NCBI GenBank assembly: GCA_947588755.1 | Contig: CANPZB010000006.1 | Coordinates: 1 to 52,256, forward strand | DNA: 52,256 bases | Direction: 5' to 3' | From: Candidatus Gastranaerophilales bacterium | Lineage (GTDB): Bacteria; Cyanobacteriota; Vampirovibrionia; Gastranaerophilales; Gastranaerophilaceae | Shown here: piece after piece, positions 17,352-27,243 of the stretch | Layout: every line of letters begins with the position of its first letter | Numbering within the stretch: position 1 is the first letter of the stretch | Notes under the pieces: generated by a model | The model's database searches: none | What the model saw: only the letters and a program-made list of their open reading frames with translations | What the model was told of the DNA's origin: nothing | Made by a program: the position numbers and the translations under genes

Positions 17352-17380
17352 TTGACTCAATGAATAAATTATGATATTAT
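17352..17380 (+). promoter_or_regulatory. Promoter of the second secreted paralogue
   Basis: TTGACT, 17 nt, TATTAT, then GGAG before the ATG at 17408. Confidence 0.55.
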
Positions 17381-17407
17381 TTGCATAGAAAAATCGGAGA
17401 AAATTAT

Positions 17408-18019
17408 ATGAAAAAATTATTGCTGACAATGAGTTTGATGTTCGGATGTACATTAATTCCAGCTTATGCGGTCACTACACCCGTACAAAATTTGGAAGAT
17501 ATTTCACTGGATAACCCGCCCGAATTTGCAAACATTAAGATATTATCTAATGTTCAACCTGACGGTGAAACAATGCTCTATGCCGACTACGTTGTATTAG
17601 GCAAAATAGAAAAAAATCAAGACGGTACAATAAATTTTATACCTCTTGAATATAAAAATTTCCACAATGATGTTTATAAAGTTGACGATAAATTCACTGC
17701 GAAATTTATTGAAATTCCGGAAAAGGCAAAAAAATCAGGAGTTATTGAAAAAGAGACAACCATGACATTTGATTTTATTGCAAAAGAAGTTCCTCAAGTT
17801 GAGGAAAGTAATGTTAATATAGTAAGACCCGCAGGCGGACTTTCAAGAAAAGTTAATATGACAGGCCCCGTTTTACTTAACGATACAATTCCGCAGACAA
17901 TGAAGGAATTCCCCGGAATTAAACTTGATTCTTTTGATAACGGAAGTAATTTCAATCTTGAAGAACCTGTTATTTATTCCGATAAAAAAGACAGCAATAT
18001 TAACGGGCTTAAACAGTAA
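17408..18019 (+). CDS. Secreted protein, paralogue of the previous gene
   Basis: About 203 residues from the ATG at 17408 (GGAG 8 bases upstream). The signal peptide ends near PAYA. Residues 35-100 of the precursor align with the preceding gene: NPPEFANIKIL, VLGKIEKNQDGTINFIPLEYKN. The C-terminal third differs (Asn/Asp/Pro-rich), so the pair is an old duplication with diverged ends. Secretion to the envelope or outside is inferred from the signal peptide alone. Confidence 0.8.
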   Translation: MKKLLLTMSLMFGCTLIPAYAVTTPVQNLEDISLDNPPEFANIKILSNVQPDGETMLYADYVVLGKIEKNQDGTINFIPLEYKNFHNDVYKVDDKFTAKFIEIPEKAKKSGVIEKETTMTFDFIAKEVPQVEESNVNIVRPAGGLSRKVNMTGPVLLNDTIPQTMKEFPGIKLDSFDNGSNFNLEEPVIYSDKKDSNINGLKQ

Positions 18020-18044
18020 GATTTAAAAAAAAATAAATTGAAAA

Positions 18045-18078
18045 AACTGCAGTTAAACACCGACTGCAGTTTTAATTT
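18045..18078. terminator. Bidirectional terminator overlapping the stop of a small gene
   Basis: AAAACTGCAGT and ACTGCAGTTTT form an 11-bp stem around 9 nt, with T-rich sequence on both outer sides. It ends the rightward paralogue transcript. On the minus strand it contains the stop codon of the 48-codon gene. Confidence 0.8.
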
Positions 18079-18199
18079 TGCCGTTTCCTTCAAGGATTAT
18101 TTCAGTATCTTTACCGTTTTCCGATATAACAAGACGAGTTTTTCTTACATTATTTTCCATAAAAGAACTTACTTCTTTGATTTTTAAATCGTTCATCAT
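18053..18199 (-). CDS. Small 48-residue protein
   Basis: Begins MMNDLKIKEVSSFMENN, continues VRKTRLVISENGKDTEIILE and ends GNGKIKTAVGV. AAGGA sits 5 bases before the first ATG, and codon use resembles the neighbours. The predicted fold is a helix followed by two or three beta strands. The stop codon is inside the terminator hairpin, so the gene and its terminator overlap. Family unknown. It lies between convergent and divergent units and appears to be monocistronic. Confidence 0.65.
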   Translation of the reverse strand: MMNDLKIKEVSSFMENNVRKTRLVISENGKDTEIILEGNGKIKTAVGV

Positions 18200-18296
18200 T
18201 AATCCTTTCCTTATATATTATAAATATAACAGAATTTAATATATTTTCAACACTCTTAAGAATTAAAAAACAAAATAATTTTTTTTTGCGGGCTTT

Positions 18297-19202
18297 TTAA
18301 TTTTTGTGAACTTTTATTATGTTAAATTCTTCGTCCCACTCAAGATAACCGTCAGGCTCAATATTGTGATACTCATAAGGATTATCAATATATTGCATAT
18401 TAAACATACCTTTTTTATGCAAAAGTCTGATAATATCGGGCAAAAGCATTGTACTTCCCGCAAGAGTTCCTTCTTTTGACACTGCTTTTGTGCCGTCATA
18501 AAAGATTTTTTCACCCGCAAAAACCGTTTCTTTTAAACTGCTTTTAGTAACGGGCAAACAATCGCTTACCGGCAAAATTCTGTTTGACGGTTTTGTTTTA
18601 AATACAAGCCTTAAAGCATCATCAAAAACATGCACACCGTCTGCAATTATTTCTGTATAAATATTATCATCCAACAGTGCCGAAAGTGCCGTCGAGGAGT
18701 CTCTGTGTGTAATTCCCGACATGGCATTAAATAAATGCGTAACTCCGCTGCAATTTTTCAAATCACCGCCGATACAGTGTCCCGCTTGAACTTTTATACC
18801 CCTGTTTTTTAAATATTGTATTAAATTAACATCAAGTTCAGGGGCTAGAGTAACAATTTTTATAAAATCATCATCAAAAAGTTTAAAATTTTCTTCCCGC
18901 AAAGGTAAAAAAAGTTCGGAATTATGAATGCCTTTTTTAGCTGGATTGAGAAAAATCCCTTCCAGATGAATACCCAAAATCTTTGCCATATCAGGAGTTT
19001 GCCTTCCGGCAGCTTTTTTAATAACGGCAATTGCATTTTTTGTATTTTCGACGGTATCGGTTACAATAGTCGGAAAAATTCCGCCTATGCCGTATTTTAA
19101 AATTTCTTTTGAAAGATACAAAACATCGTCAACATCAGCGGTATTAAAGTCAATACCGAAACATCCGTGAAAGTGCTGTTCTATTAAAAGTTTTGATTTC
19201 AT
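18297..19202 (-). CDS. N-acetylglucosamine-6-phosphate deacetylase-like protein
   Basis: 301 residues, shorter than the usual 380. NagA hydrolyses GlcNAc-6-P to GlcN-6-P and acetate in amino-sugar recycling. Matching motifs are LGIHLEGIFLNPAKKGIHN (metal-binding Glu), QAGHCIGG, GVTHLFNAMSGITHRDSS, IIADGVHV and PVSDCLP in place of the usual catalytic TDA region. The N-terminal small beta domain is missing; the protein starts near the HFHGCFGIDF motif. It starts 24 bp downstream of murE, which fits wall recycling. Confidence 0.85.
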   Translation of the reverse strand: MKSKLLIEQHFHGCFGIDFNTADVDDVLYLSKEILKYGIGGIFPTIVTDTVENTKNAIAVIKKAAGRQTPDMAKILGIHLEGIFLNPAKKGIHNSELFLPLREENFKLFDDDFIKIVTLAPELDVNLIQYLKNRGIKVQAGHCIGGDLKNCSGVTHLFNAMSGITHRDSSTALSALLDDNIYTEIIADGVHVFDDALRLVFKTKPSNRILPVSDCLPVTKSSLKETVFAGEKIFYDGTKAVSKEGTLAGSTMLLPDIIRLLHKKGMFNMQYIDNPYEYHNIEPDGYLEWDEEFNIIKVHKN

Positions 19203-19226
19203 AAGATATTACCGAAAATAGCCTTC

Positions 19227-20705
19227 CTAAATTACACTGCCTTCAAAGATTTTTCTGGCTTCTTCCCTGTCATCAAAGTGTATGGTTTTGTCTTTGAGTA
19301 TTTGATAGTCCTCATGTCCTTTTCCGGCAATTATAACAACATCATTGTTGTTTGTAATTGTTTTTAATAACGCAATAGCGGCAGCCCTGTCAGGTTCTAC
19401 AATAACGCTATCCGTATTAACCGATTTCAAGCCCGCAATAATGTCGGTAATAATTGTCTGCGGGTCTTCGGAACGAGGATTGTCACTGGTTATAACAATT
19501 TTATCGGAAAGTTTTTCAGCTATAGCACCCATTTTCGGACGTTTTGTCGCATCTCTGTCACCTCCGCAGCCGAAAAGACAAATAAGTTTACCGTCTTTAG
19601 GAGTAATTTCTCTGGCGGATTTAAGCACATTTTCCAAACCGTCAGGAGTATGAGCATAGTCCACAATCACCAGAGGCTTTTTAACAACCGCTTCAAATCT
19701 TCCCGCAACACCTTTTACATTTTGCAAAGCTTTCAATGCAGTTTCGATATTAATATTCGAAGCAAGTGCCGTTGTCACTGCGGCAAGTACATTATAAACA
19801 CTGAACATACCGTTTAAATGTAAATTAACATTATATTCCTGCGTATTATTAATAACAAGCGTAAATTCTGCACCGTTTAGCGAAAAATGAATATTTTTTG
19901 CACAAACATCAGCATTATTTTTAACACCGTAAGTGTATTTGCGGACACCTTCCGCAACTTTGCCCAGAAATCTTTGAGCGTACTCGTCATCCGCATTTAT
20001 AACCGCAAAACAGCCTTCTTTTAAGCCTTTGAACAGAATAGATTTTGCTTCAAAATAATTATCCATTGTAATATGATAATCCAAATGGTCTTGAGTAAGA
20101 TTTGTAAGCACGGCACCGTTAAATCTGCATCCGCCCGTACGATTTTGCTCTAGAGCATGAGAACTTACTTCCATAACAACATTATCTATTTTTTCAACAT
20201 CTTTAATCATTCTCAAAGTAGCTTGTAATTCGGGTGCCTGAGGAGTTGTATGCTTAGCGTCGCGATATTCTCCGTCGGATGACAACTTGTATCCTAGTGT
20301 CCCTATTAATGCACATTTTTGAGAATTTTCTTCAAATATTTTCTGTATTAAGTGGGTTACTGTAGTTTTTCCGTTTGTACCCGTTATCCCTATTAAATTA
20401 ATACCTTTAGAAGGACTTGAATAAAATCTGTCAGCAATATCGGCGATTTTATGACGGGTTGAGGACACAATGATTTGCGGGACTTTAATTTCGTCTGATT
20501 TTCTTTCGGCAAGTACTGCTGCCGCACCGTTTTCAACAGCATTTGCGGCATAATCATGCCCGTCCGTATGTTCACCCGTAAGACAAACAAATATATCACC
20601 TTTTTTAGTCGTTTTTGAATTATAAGATATTCCTGTTATATCAATATTTTTAAAATTAATAAGGTCTTTAAAATCCAAATATTCAATAAGTTCTTCCAGT
20701 TTCAT
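19227..20705 (-). CDS. murE: UDP-MurNAc-tripeptide synthetase (meso-DAP adding)
   Basis: 492 residues. Adds meso-diaminopimelate to UDP-MurNAc-L-Ala-D-Glu in the cytoplasm. The ATP loop is GITGTNGKTT (106-115). EVSSHALEQNR, LTNLTQDHLDYH and VDYAHTPDGLENVL follow. The DNPR motif in SDNPRSEDP selects meso-DAP over lysine, so the wall is DAP-type. AAGGAG precedes the ATG. It lies 13 bp after the transpeptidase gene, the usual ftsI-murE order. Confidence 0.97.
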   Translation of the reverse strand: MKLEELIEYLDFKDLINFKNIDITGISYNSKTTKKGDIFVCLTGEHTDGHDYAANAVENGAAAVLAERKSDEIKVPQIIVSSTRHKIADIADRFYSSPSKGINLIGITGTNGKTTVTHLIQKIFEENSQKCALIGTLGYKLSSDGEYRDAKHTTPQAPELQATLRMIKDVEKIDNVVMEVSSHALEQNRTGGCRFNGAVLTNLTQDHLDYHITMDNYFEAKSILFKGLKEGCFAVINADDEYAQRFLGKVAEGVRKYTYGVKNNADVCAKNIHFSLNGAEFTLVINNTQEYNVNLHLNGMFSVYNVLAAVTTALASNINIETALKALQNVKGVAGRFEAVVKKPLVIVDYAHTPDGLENVLKSAREITPKDGKLICLFGCGGDRDATKRPKMGAIAEKLSDKIVITSDNPRSEDPQTIITDIIAGLKSVNTDSVIVEPDRAAAIALLKTITNNNDVVIIAGKGHEDYQILKDKTIHFDDREEARKIFEGSVI

Positions 20706-20718
20706 ATATATTTTCTCC

Positions 20719-22464
20719 TTAATTATTTTCTGTTGAAATTTTGTCGGGTTTCAAATTCATCATTCTGGCAACCTGAGTAGCAACCTCGTAGAATACCGGT
20801 CCTGCAACGGTGTTTCCCCAAACGGCACCGACTTTTGCACTGTCCACCATAACATAAATCAATATTTGCGGGTCTGATGCGGGCAAATAACCAATGGTAG
20901 AAGTATACATATAAGGTGAATACCCTGAAGCATTTTCATTCGGTTTACGTGAAGTACCAGTTTTCGCCGCAACATTATATTTATCCATTTTTATAACCGA
21001 ATGCCCGTGGTTTATCGCAGCAGCCAATAAACGTGTTATTGATTTTGCGGTTTCGGGTTTCACGACCTGCGTATAATGTATTTTATTATCGTATTCTTCC
21101 TGAGAGTATTTTATAATGTGCGGAGTAATTTTTACCCCGTTGTTTGCCAATGCCTGAACCGCAGATATCATTTGAATTGCCGTAACGGATGTCCCGTAAC
21201 CGTAAGCCATAGTTGAATGTATTCCGATATCCCAATGCGGCCAAAAAGGTAAAAGCCCCGTGGATTCACCCGGTAAATCAATACCTGTTTTTGCTCCGAA
21301 ACCGAATTTTTTCAATTCATCATAAAATTCTTTTGGTGACATTTTTCTTGCGACATTAATTGAACCTATATTGCTTGAGTGTTCAAACAGGTATTCCAGA
21401 GAAATTTCACCGGGATAGGGGCGAATATTATAATCGTAATTCTTTATTTCCCACTTGCCTATTGTAGTTTTACCGGTATCCAAAATTTTTGAATTTTCGT
21501 TTATTTTGCCCAAGTCCATTGCAGATGCGACAGTAATGGTTTTAAATGTTGAACCCGGCGGAAAAACATCGGTTAATGTCCAATTTTTCAACTGTTGTGC
21601 AGTAGCTTTTTTATAATTGTTGGGGTCAAATGTCGGATAAACGGCATAGGCAAGAATTTCACCGTTTTTGGGATTCATTACTATCACAGTACCGCGTTCT
21701 GCCTGTTTTTCTTTTACCATTTTTTCTATTTCTTTTTCACAAATGTGCTGAATTGCCGCATCAATAGTAAGGGTAATATTTTCCCCTTTGGGATTTGTGG
21801 TAGTTGCAACAGGATCGGTCATAAAATCATAAATTATTTTACCGTCACGTGTTTTTTGGAATTTTACGGTATTAACAACATGTTCTAATCTGTCTTTAGC
21901 CGTATATTCAACACCGTTTGCTATATCGGCATCAAAATTGTAATACCCCAAAACGTGTGCCGCCAGCGTACCTTGAGGATATTCACGGGTATTCTTCTTG
22001 CCCAAACTTATTTCTCTCAAATGTAATTTTGCAATTTGTTTTGCTTTATTCCTGTCAATATCTTTTTTAAGCGTAATAACGGGTCCCGGTTTTTTGAGTT
22101 TCTGAACAAGTTTATCTTGCGGGATATTTAAAATGGGGGAAAGAATTTTTGCGAGTTCTTCGGGCTTTGAATCGTAATCGGCGGGATGAGCGTATACATC
22201 GGAATAAACTTTATCGGTAGCGAGTTTTATACCGTTTCTGTCAAAAATATCCCCCCGCATTGAAAATATAATCCCGACACGCTGGCTTCTTGCCTTTGCA
22301 CGATAGTGACCGAAATCAAGCACCATAATAAAGAACAAATATACAAGAAGCGAAACCGAAAATATCGCAAAAAATATTTGAAGCAAAGCAAGCAATTTAT
22401 CGAATGCTCTCGCACGTTTTTCTTTTTCGGTTTCAAATTCCCTGTTGCGTAATCTTGTTCTCAA
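20719..22464 (-). CDS. ftsI: Penicillin-binding protein, FtsI-type transpeptidase
   Basis: 581 residues. One N-terminal membrane helix (about 24-48), a dimerisation domain, then the transpeptidase with active-site STFK (Ser305, Lys308), SSN (363-365) and KTGTS (501-505). Position upstream of murE supports the septal FtsI/PBP3 role. The predicted start is TTG with GGGGGA about 9 bases upstream and no in-frame ATG nearby, an uncommon start for an essential gene. Confidence 0.93.
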   Translation of the reverse strand: MRTRLRNREFETEKEKRARAFDKLLALLQIFFAIFSVSLLVYLFFIMVLDFGHYRAKARSQRVGIIFSMRGDIFDRNGIKLATDKVYSDVYAHPADYDSKPEELAKILSPILNIPQDKLVQKLKKPGPVITLKKDIDRNKAKQIAKLHLREISLGKKNTREYPQGTLAAHVLGYYNFDADIANGVEYTAKDRLEHVVNTVKFQKTRDGKIIYDFMTDPVATTTNPKGENITLTIDAAIQHICEKEIEKMVKEKQAERGTVIVMNPKNGEILAYAVYPTFDPNNYKKATAQQLKNWTLTDVFPPGSTFKTITVASAMDLGKINENSKILDTGKTTIGKWEIKNYDYNIRPYPGEISLEYLFEHSSNIGSINVARKMSPKEFYDELKKFGFGAKTGIDLPGESTGLLPFWPHWDIGIHSTMAYGYGTSVTAIQMISAVQALANNGVKITPHIIKYSQEEYDNKIHYTQVVKPETAKSITRLLAAAINHGHSVIKMDKYNVAAKTGTSRKPNENASGYSPYMYTSTIGYLPASDPQILIYVMVDSAKVGAVWGNTVAGPVFYEVATQVARMMNLKPDKISTENN

Positions 22465-22550
22465 AATACATATCCCCCGTACTTTTATATTTTAGCACAA
22501 TTGACGTTAAATAATATAAATATTAAATAAATTTAAGCTGTAATAAGCAA

Positions 22551-22579
22551 TTGTATTTGGCGAATTAATCTGCTATAAT
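22551..22579 (+). promoter_or_regulatory. Promoter of the amidase gene (leaderless arrangement)
   Basis: TTGTAT, 17 nt, TATAAT, ending 7 nt before the ATG at 22587. The predicted transcription start is within one or two bases of the start codon. Confidence 0.65.
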
Positions 22580-22586
22580 GACGTTT

Positions 22587-23945
22587 ATGAAAAAATTTTT
22601 ATTATTACTGACAGCAATTTTACTCGGAAATATAACTTTTGCCTTCGAAATTGTATACCCCAAGCAAAATAATACAATTATAAATGCACCGTCAACTTTT
22701 TTCATAGGTTCTTCTAAAACACCTTTAAAAATTAACGGGAATAATGTTCCCATACACCCGAGCGGAGGATTTGCCTATGTTGTTAACCTTAAACAGGGGA
22801 AAAATACATTTATTATAGAATCCGAAAAAGAAAAACAGGTTTTTAACATTGTAAAACCACAGTATAAAAATACATGCACACCTTCTTTCGAATTTATCCC
22901 TTACAAGAACAAGAAAAATTTACTTGTAAATATCGAAAATACACCTTTACGTTCAACACCTGTTGACGGCGGTATTAACAGAATTGCACACCTGCCTGAA
23001 AACTTTCCGCTAACTTCCGACGGAGAAAAACAAGGGTTTTATCGTATAATTCTGGGTGAAAAAATCGGATGGATTTCCAAAAATGCCGTCAAAATAAGCA
23101 GTGAAGATTACACTTTACCTGCGGAACTTAAAGGGTATGATTACATTGACAGTGATGAATATTTTACGTTTGTGTTTCACTTAAACAAACAAGTCCCTTA
23201 CGAAATTACGGAAGGCGAAGGTCTGCAGCTTAAAATATACAACGTAAAAGACAGACCCGAAAACACGTACATAATGGATTTTCCCGTAAAAGACGCACTT
23301 AGCGGGCGAAAACTTATCGGATACAGCGGGAAATACGACGGAAACAATTTTATATGGCAAATAAGAAAACCGATTATTACAAACAAACAAAAACCTTTAA
23401 AAGGCATAAAAATAGCAATCGACGCGGGACATGGCGGCAATGAAACAGGTGCCGTGGGCTGTCTCCGTGATAAGGAAAAAGACATAACCCTTTCTGTTGC
23501 CAAATATCTTGAAACTGAACTTAAAAAACGCGGAGCCGAAGTTATTATGAGTCGCAAAGGCGACGTTAACCCTAATTTGTATGAAAGAGTTAAAACCGCA
23601 AATGATAATAATGCCGTCGTTTTAATCAGTATTCACGCAAACGCTTTGCCTGACGGGTGCGATCCCAATAAAAACAGCGGGACTTCCGTTTATTATTATT
23701 ATAATCAGGCAAAACCTCTTGCCGAAATAATTTTGCAAACCATGACTTCTCAGCTTCACACAAACAACGATAAAGTCAGACAGGCAAGCTTTGCAGTGGT
23801 CAGAAACACCGAGGCTTTAAGTATTTTAATTGAAACGGCATATCTTATAAACCCGTCGGATAACGCAAAACTTATTAATGATGAATTCCGTAAATCATGT
23901 GCAAAATCTATAGCGGACGGGTTGGAAAAATATTTTAAAAATTAG
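22587..23945 (+). CDS. N-acetylmuramoyl-L-alanine amidase (AmiC type)
   Basis: 452 residues from the ATG at 22587; the upstream ATG at 22578 lies inside the -10 box. A signal peptide ends near TFAFE. A beta-rich N-terminal region (about 20-265) includes an SH3-like part (LLVNIENTPLRSTP...GWISKNAV). The amidase_3 domain follows: KIAIDAGHGGNETGAVG, SLSVAKYLET-type helix, SIHANALPD, and the catalytic SILIETAYLINPSDN. It cleaves the amide between MurNAc and the stem peptide, as in daughter-cell separation. It overlaps the SNF2 gene by 4 bp, tail to tail. Confidence 0.93.
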   Translation: MKKFLLLLTAILLGNITFAFEIVYPKQNNTIINAPSTFFIGSSKTPLKINGNNVPIHPSGGFAYVVNLKQGKNTFIIESEKEKQVFNIVKPQYKNTCTPSFEFIPYKNKKNLLVNIENTPLRSTPVDGGINRIAHLPENFPLTSDGEKQGFYRIILGEKIGWISKNAVKISSEDYTLPAELKGYDYIDSDEYFTFVFHLNKQVPYEITEGEGLQLKIYNVKDRPENTYIMDFPVKDALSGRKLIGYSGKYDGNNFIWQIRKPIITNKQKPLKGIKIAIDAGHGGNETGAVGCLRDKEKDITLSVAKYLETELKKRGAEVIMSRKGDVNPNLYERVKTANDNNAVVLISIHANALPDGCDPNKNSGTSVYYYYNQAKPLAEIILQTMTSQLHTNNDKVRQASFAVVRNTEALSILIETAYLINPSDNAKLINDEFRKSCAKSIADGLEKYFKN

Positions 23946-26900
23946 TCAACCGAGAATATTTCTCTGATATCGTCCATTGTTAAAGATTTGGTAATATTTC
24001 TGTCAACGGAAATTACGCTGTCAACAAGATTACGTTTTATAGTCTTAAGTTTTTGAATTTTTTCTTCAACCGTATTTTTGGTAATAAGTCTGTAAACAAA
24101 TACCTTTTTAGTTTGTCCTATACGGTAAGCACGGTCGGTTGCCTGATCTTCCACAGCGGGATTCCACCACGGGTCGTAATGTATTACATAGTCCGCACCG
24201 GTAAGATTTAATCCCGTTCCGCCCGCTTTTAAGCTGATTAAGAATATAGGTATACTGCTGCTTGAATTAAATCTTTCGACTGCAGCCTGCCTGTCTTTTG
24301 TTTTTCCGGTCAGATATTCGTATTCAATGCCTTCACGTTCAAGCCAAGCTTTTACTATATCGAGCATATCGACAAATTGGCTGAACAAAAGAACCCTGTG
24401 TCCTTCGGATATAATTTCTTCCAGCATAACTTTAAGTTTTTCAAATTTACCGGATGACATAATATTTTTGACGTTTTCTTTATCATAAAGCCGCGGATGA
24501 CAGCAAATTTGACGGAGTCTGAGCAGTGCGGAGAATATTGAAAGTCTGCTCTTTTCGAGTCCGTTCTGTTCAATGGATTTAAACAATTCTTCTTTTGTGC
24601 TGTCAAGAACCTGAAGATAGAAATCTCTCTGCTCATCGGTAAGTTCACAGTAAGCAATGTTTTCAACTTTATCAGGCAAGTCTTTTGCTACATCTCTTTT
24701 CATACGTCTTAATATAAAAGGATAAATTTGAAGTTTCAGCCGTTTTTCTACAGTTTTATCCCCTCTTTCCATAATAGGATTAACGTACCGGTAATTAAAC
24801 TCGGACATGTTAAACAAAAATCCGGGCATAAGAAAATCAAATACCGACCAGAGTTCTTCAAGCTTATTTTCAATCGGAGTACCCGACAACGCCAATTTAT
24901 GAACGGCATTCAACTTTTTCACCGCTTGAGCGGTCTGTGACAACGCATTTTTAATATTTTGTGATTCATCAAGAATAACATATCTGAAATTAATATCTTT
25001 AAGTTTTTCAATATCACGTCTTACAAGTGCATAACTGGTTATTACGACGTCATAGTCAGGAATATGTTTGAAAAACTGTTTTCTTTCCGTACCTGACAAT
25101 TTCAACGTGGTAAGTCCGGGGGCGAATTTTTGGATTTCGGCTTCCCAGTTAAACACAACGGTTGTGGGACAAATAACCAGTGTAGGCATAGGACCGTCGG
25201 TTTCCTTCGCCTTTTGCACAACGGAAAGTGCTTGTAAAGTCTTACCAAGCCCCATATCATCCGCCAGAATACCGTTCAAACCGTACTTATACATAAACCA
25301 GAGCCAGCCGAAACCTTTTGTCTGATATTCACGAAATTCCGCATGTACACCTTCAGGCATAACCAAATTTTCCGAAGTTGAAAATGTGGACATTTGTTTC
25401 CAAAAGTTTTCAAAATCTTCACTTAACACAAGTTCGACGTTCAAATTTTTCAATTCGTTAATCAGTCCCGCACGGTATGTTTTAACGATGAATTTATTAT
25501 CGTTATTTCTGTACACATCAAAAGAGTTGAATGCTCTCATCATTGCATAAATATCTTGAGCGGGATATTCCACAAATCCCAGACTTCTTATACGGCTGTA
25601 TTTTTCACCGCTTTGAATTGTTTCATAAATTTCTTCAAAACTAATTTGTTCTTCACCGACCTGACCGTATAAGAAAATTTCAAAGGAGTCCTGACTTTCC
25701 TGCGAAAACTCTATTTTTGCACACAATTTGAACGGTTCACCCATAAGTTTAAAGAAATTCATATCGTCTTTTTCAACAAATTTCCAACCTTCGCCCGCCT
25801 GTTTAATATAGTAATTATAAAAGTCAATGGCATTTTCTTTTTCCAAAGCGAGGTTATTTGTTTGCATGGGCATAAACTTACATGCCAGAAGCATTGCATA
25901 AGCTTCCTGTTCGTGTTTAATATTACGTTTTACCCAATAAACAAGGTCATCACCGTTCTTTTTAACGGTAATATAAGGTGCTTTTTCGGAAGTTTGTTTT
26001 GAAAAAGGAACAATAACACCGTCATAGTCAAATTCCAGAGAAGCCTTAAGAGACTGGTCATAATCAATTCCCATTGTAACGACATTTATCGGCGGGCGAT
26101 TTTCAAGCATAAGTTTGCTGATATTTTCGTCGACCTTAACGTCCATAACTTCCTGCAATTTGGGTAATTCTTCATAAATAAATTTTCCGCCCTCGGAATC
26201 TTTCAAGTCCGTAAACGAAGATTTGATAAGATTTTGCGGTAAAGAACTTATCGGCACATTTATCGGGAATATTATATTTTTATACCTGCCCCATTTTAAA
26301 TGTCTTGAGAAATATCTGACTTCTTCAAACGGGTAAACGTCGTCCTTGTCAGGTCTAATCCATTCCAGAGATAATTGGAGTGTACCCTGCTGTCCCGAAT
26401 TAACATTTAATACAAGTTTCCATTCATCCTGCGTAAATTTGAGTCTGTCTTTTGTTTTTTCATCAAGAACTTCATCTGCATGAGCCAGTAAAGTAAAAAC
26501 AGGTCCGAATTTGGTAATCGGAATATCATACCAGCCCGCTTTTTTGTCCTGCCTTGATATTGTTAAAAGCTGTTGAAATATAGCCAGTTCAACCTTTTGT
26601 GAATTATTAAGCTCGAACGATTTATCCTGTTTTTGTGCTTCTATCAAGGTTCTGAATATCGGTTCAATTTGTCTGACAACCTTTCCCGTTTCACGCGAGC
26701 GAACCAGTATTGAAAAAAAGTTTGCTTTCCGCTTGGAATTAAAATGAAAAATATAATTTCCTTGAGGTTCTTCCGTCAGAGCGGTATTTTCATCGGGGAA
26801 GTCGCTTTCTATGCCGTATTTTGTTTCGAGCCAGTCCTCATAAGCATGTTCATCAATGGCTTTTAGGGCAACTGCCACGGCATGTTTACACCATTCATCT

Positions 26901-27121
26901 TTCAAAGGGCAGTTGCAGCGGGCTTCAACTCTGTTTTTTTTAAAAATAAGGTCAGTATTATAATACTCCTGAAAATTCCCTTTTACTTTAGCCATGTAAA
27001 AGTTTTTTTCGGGATACGAATCAAACACCATATCTTTTTGATGGTATTCATAACCTCTACGCCAGCTTCCGGCATTAGCATTATCTTTTATAAACTTGTA
27101 ATTAAATTCAGCGGAACTCAT
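23942..27121 (-). CDS. SWIM zinc finger SNF2-family helicase
   Basis: 1059 residues. A SWIM zinc finger (CNCPLKDEWCKH, residues 69-80) lies at the N-terminus, then about 450 residues without clear motifs. The Swi2/Snf2 ATPase follows, with GILADDMGLGKTLQ near residue 620, DESQ as the Walker B box, SGTPIEN, LKAGGTGLNLTGADYVIHYDPWWNP and the RAYRIGQ motif VI. Such proteins act on DNA-protein or RNA polymerase complexes, like RapA or bacterial Snf2. GGA precedes the ATG. It is a single gene, and its role here is unknown. Confidence 0.92.
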   Translation of the reverse strand: MSSAEFNYKFIKDNANAGSWRRGYEYHQKDMVFDSYPEKNFYMAKVKGNFQEYYNTDLIFKKNRVEARCNCPLKDEWCKHAVAVALKAIDEHAYEDWLETKYGIESDFPDENTALTEEPQGNYIFHFNSKRKANFFSILVRSRETGKVVRQIEPIFRTLIEAQKQDKSFELNNSQKVELAIFQQLLTISRQDKKAGWYDIPITKFGPVFTLLAHADEVLDEKTKDRLKFTQDEWKLVLNVNSGQQGTLQLSLEWIRPDKDDVYPFEEVRYFSRHLKWGRYKNIIFPINVPISSLPQNLIKSSFTDLKDSEGGKFIYEELPKLQEVMDVKVDENISKLMLENRPPINVVTMGIDYDQSLKASLEFDYDGVIVPFSKQTSEKAPYITVKKNGDDLVYWVKRNIKHEQEAYAMLLACKFMPMQTNNLALEKENAIDFYNYYIKQAGEGWKFVEKDDMNFFKLMGEPFKLCAKIEFSQESQDSFEIFLYGQVGEEQISFEEIYETIQSGEKYSRIRSLGFVEYPAQDIYAMMRAFNSFDVYRNNDNKFIVKTYRAGLINELKNLNVELVLSEDFENFWKQMSTFSTSENLVMPEGVHAEFREYQTKGFGWLWFMYKYGLNGILADDMGLGKTLQALSVVQKAKETDGPMPTLVICPTTVVFNWEAEIQKFAPGLTTLKLSGTERKQFFKHIPDYDVVITSYALVRRDIEKLKDINFRYVILDESQNIKNALSQTAQAVKKLNAVHKLALSGTPIENKLEELWSVFDFLMPGFLFNMSEFNYRYVNPIMERGDKTVEKRLKLQIYPFILRRMKRDVAKDLPDKVENIAYCELTDEQRDFYLQVLDSTKEELFKSIEQNGLEKSRLSIFSALLRLRQICCHPRLYDKENVKNIMSSGKFEKLKVMLEEIISEGHRVLLFSQFVDMLDIVKAWLEREGIEYEYLTGKTKDRQAAVERFNSSSSIPIFLISLKAGGTGLNLTGADYVIHYDPWWNPAVEDQATDRAYRIGQTKKVFVYRLITKNTVEEKIQKLKTIKRNLVDSVISVDRNITKSLTMDDIREIFSVD

Positions 27122-27243
27122 TATCCTGTGAGTATCTCTTTCTTTCCCTAAGGGTATAAATTTGCGGATATAGATAAAAATCTATAAGCCCTTATTAACA
27201 ATAACATTGTTACATAAATCATAAAAAAAAACAAGTATTTATT

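Noticed and set aside
23942-27121. SNF2 helicase as part of a defence island.
   Set aside because: Neighbours are cell-wall and lipid phosphatase genes. No nuclease, methylase or other defence gene adjoins it.
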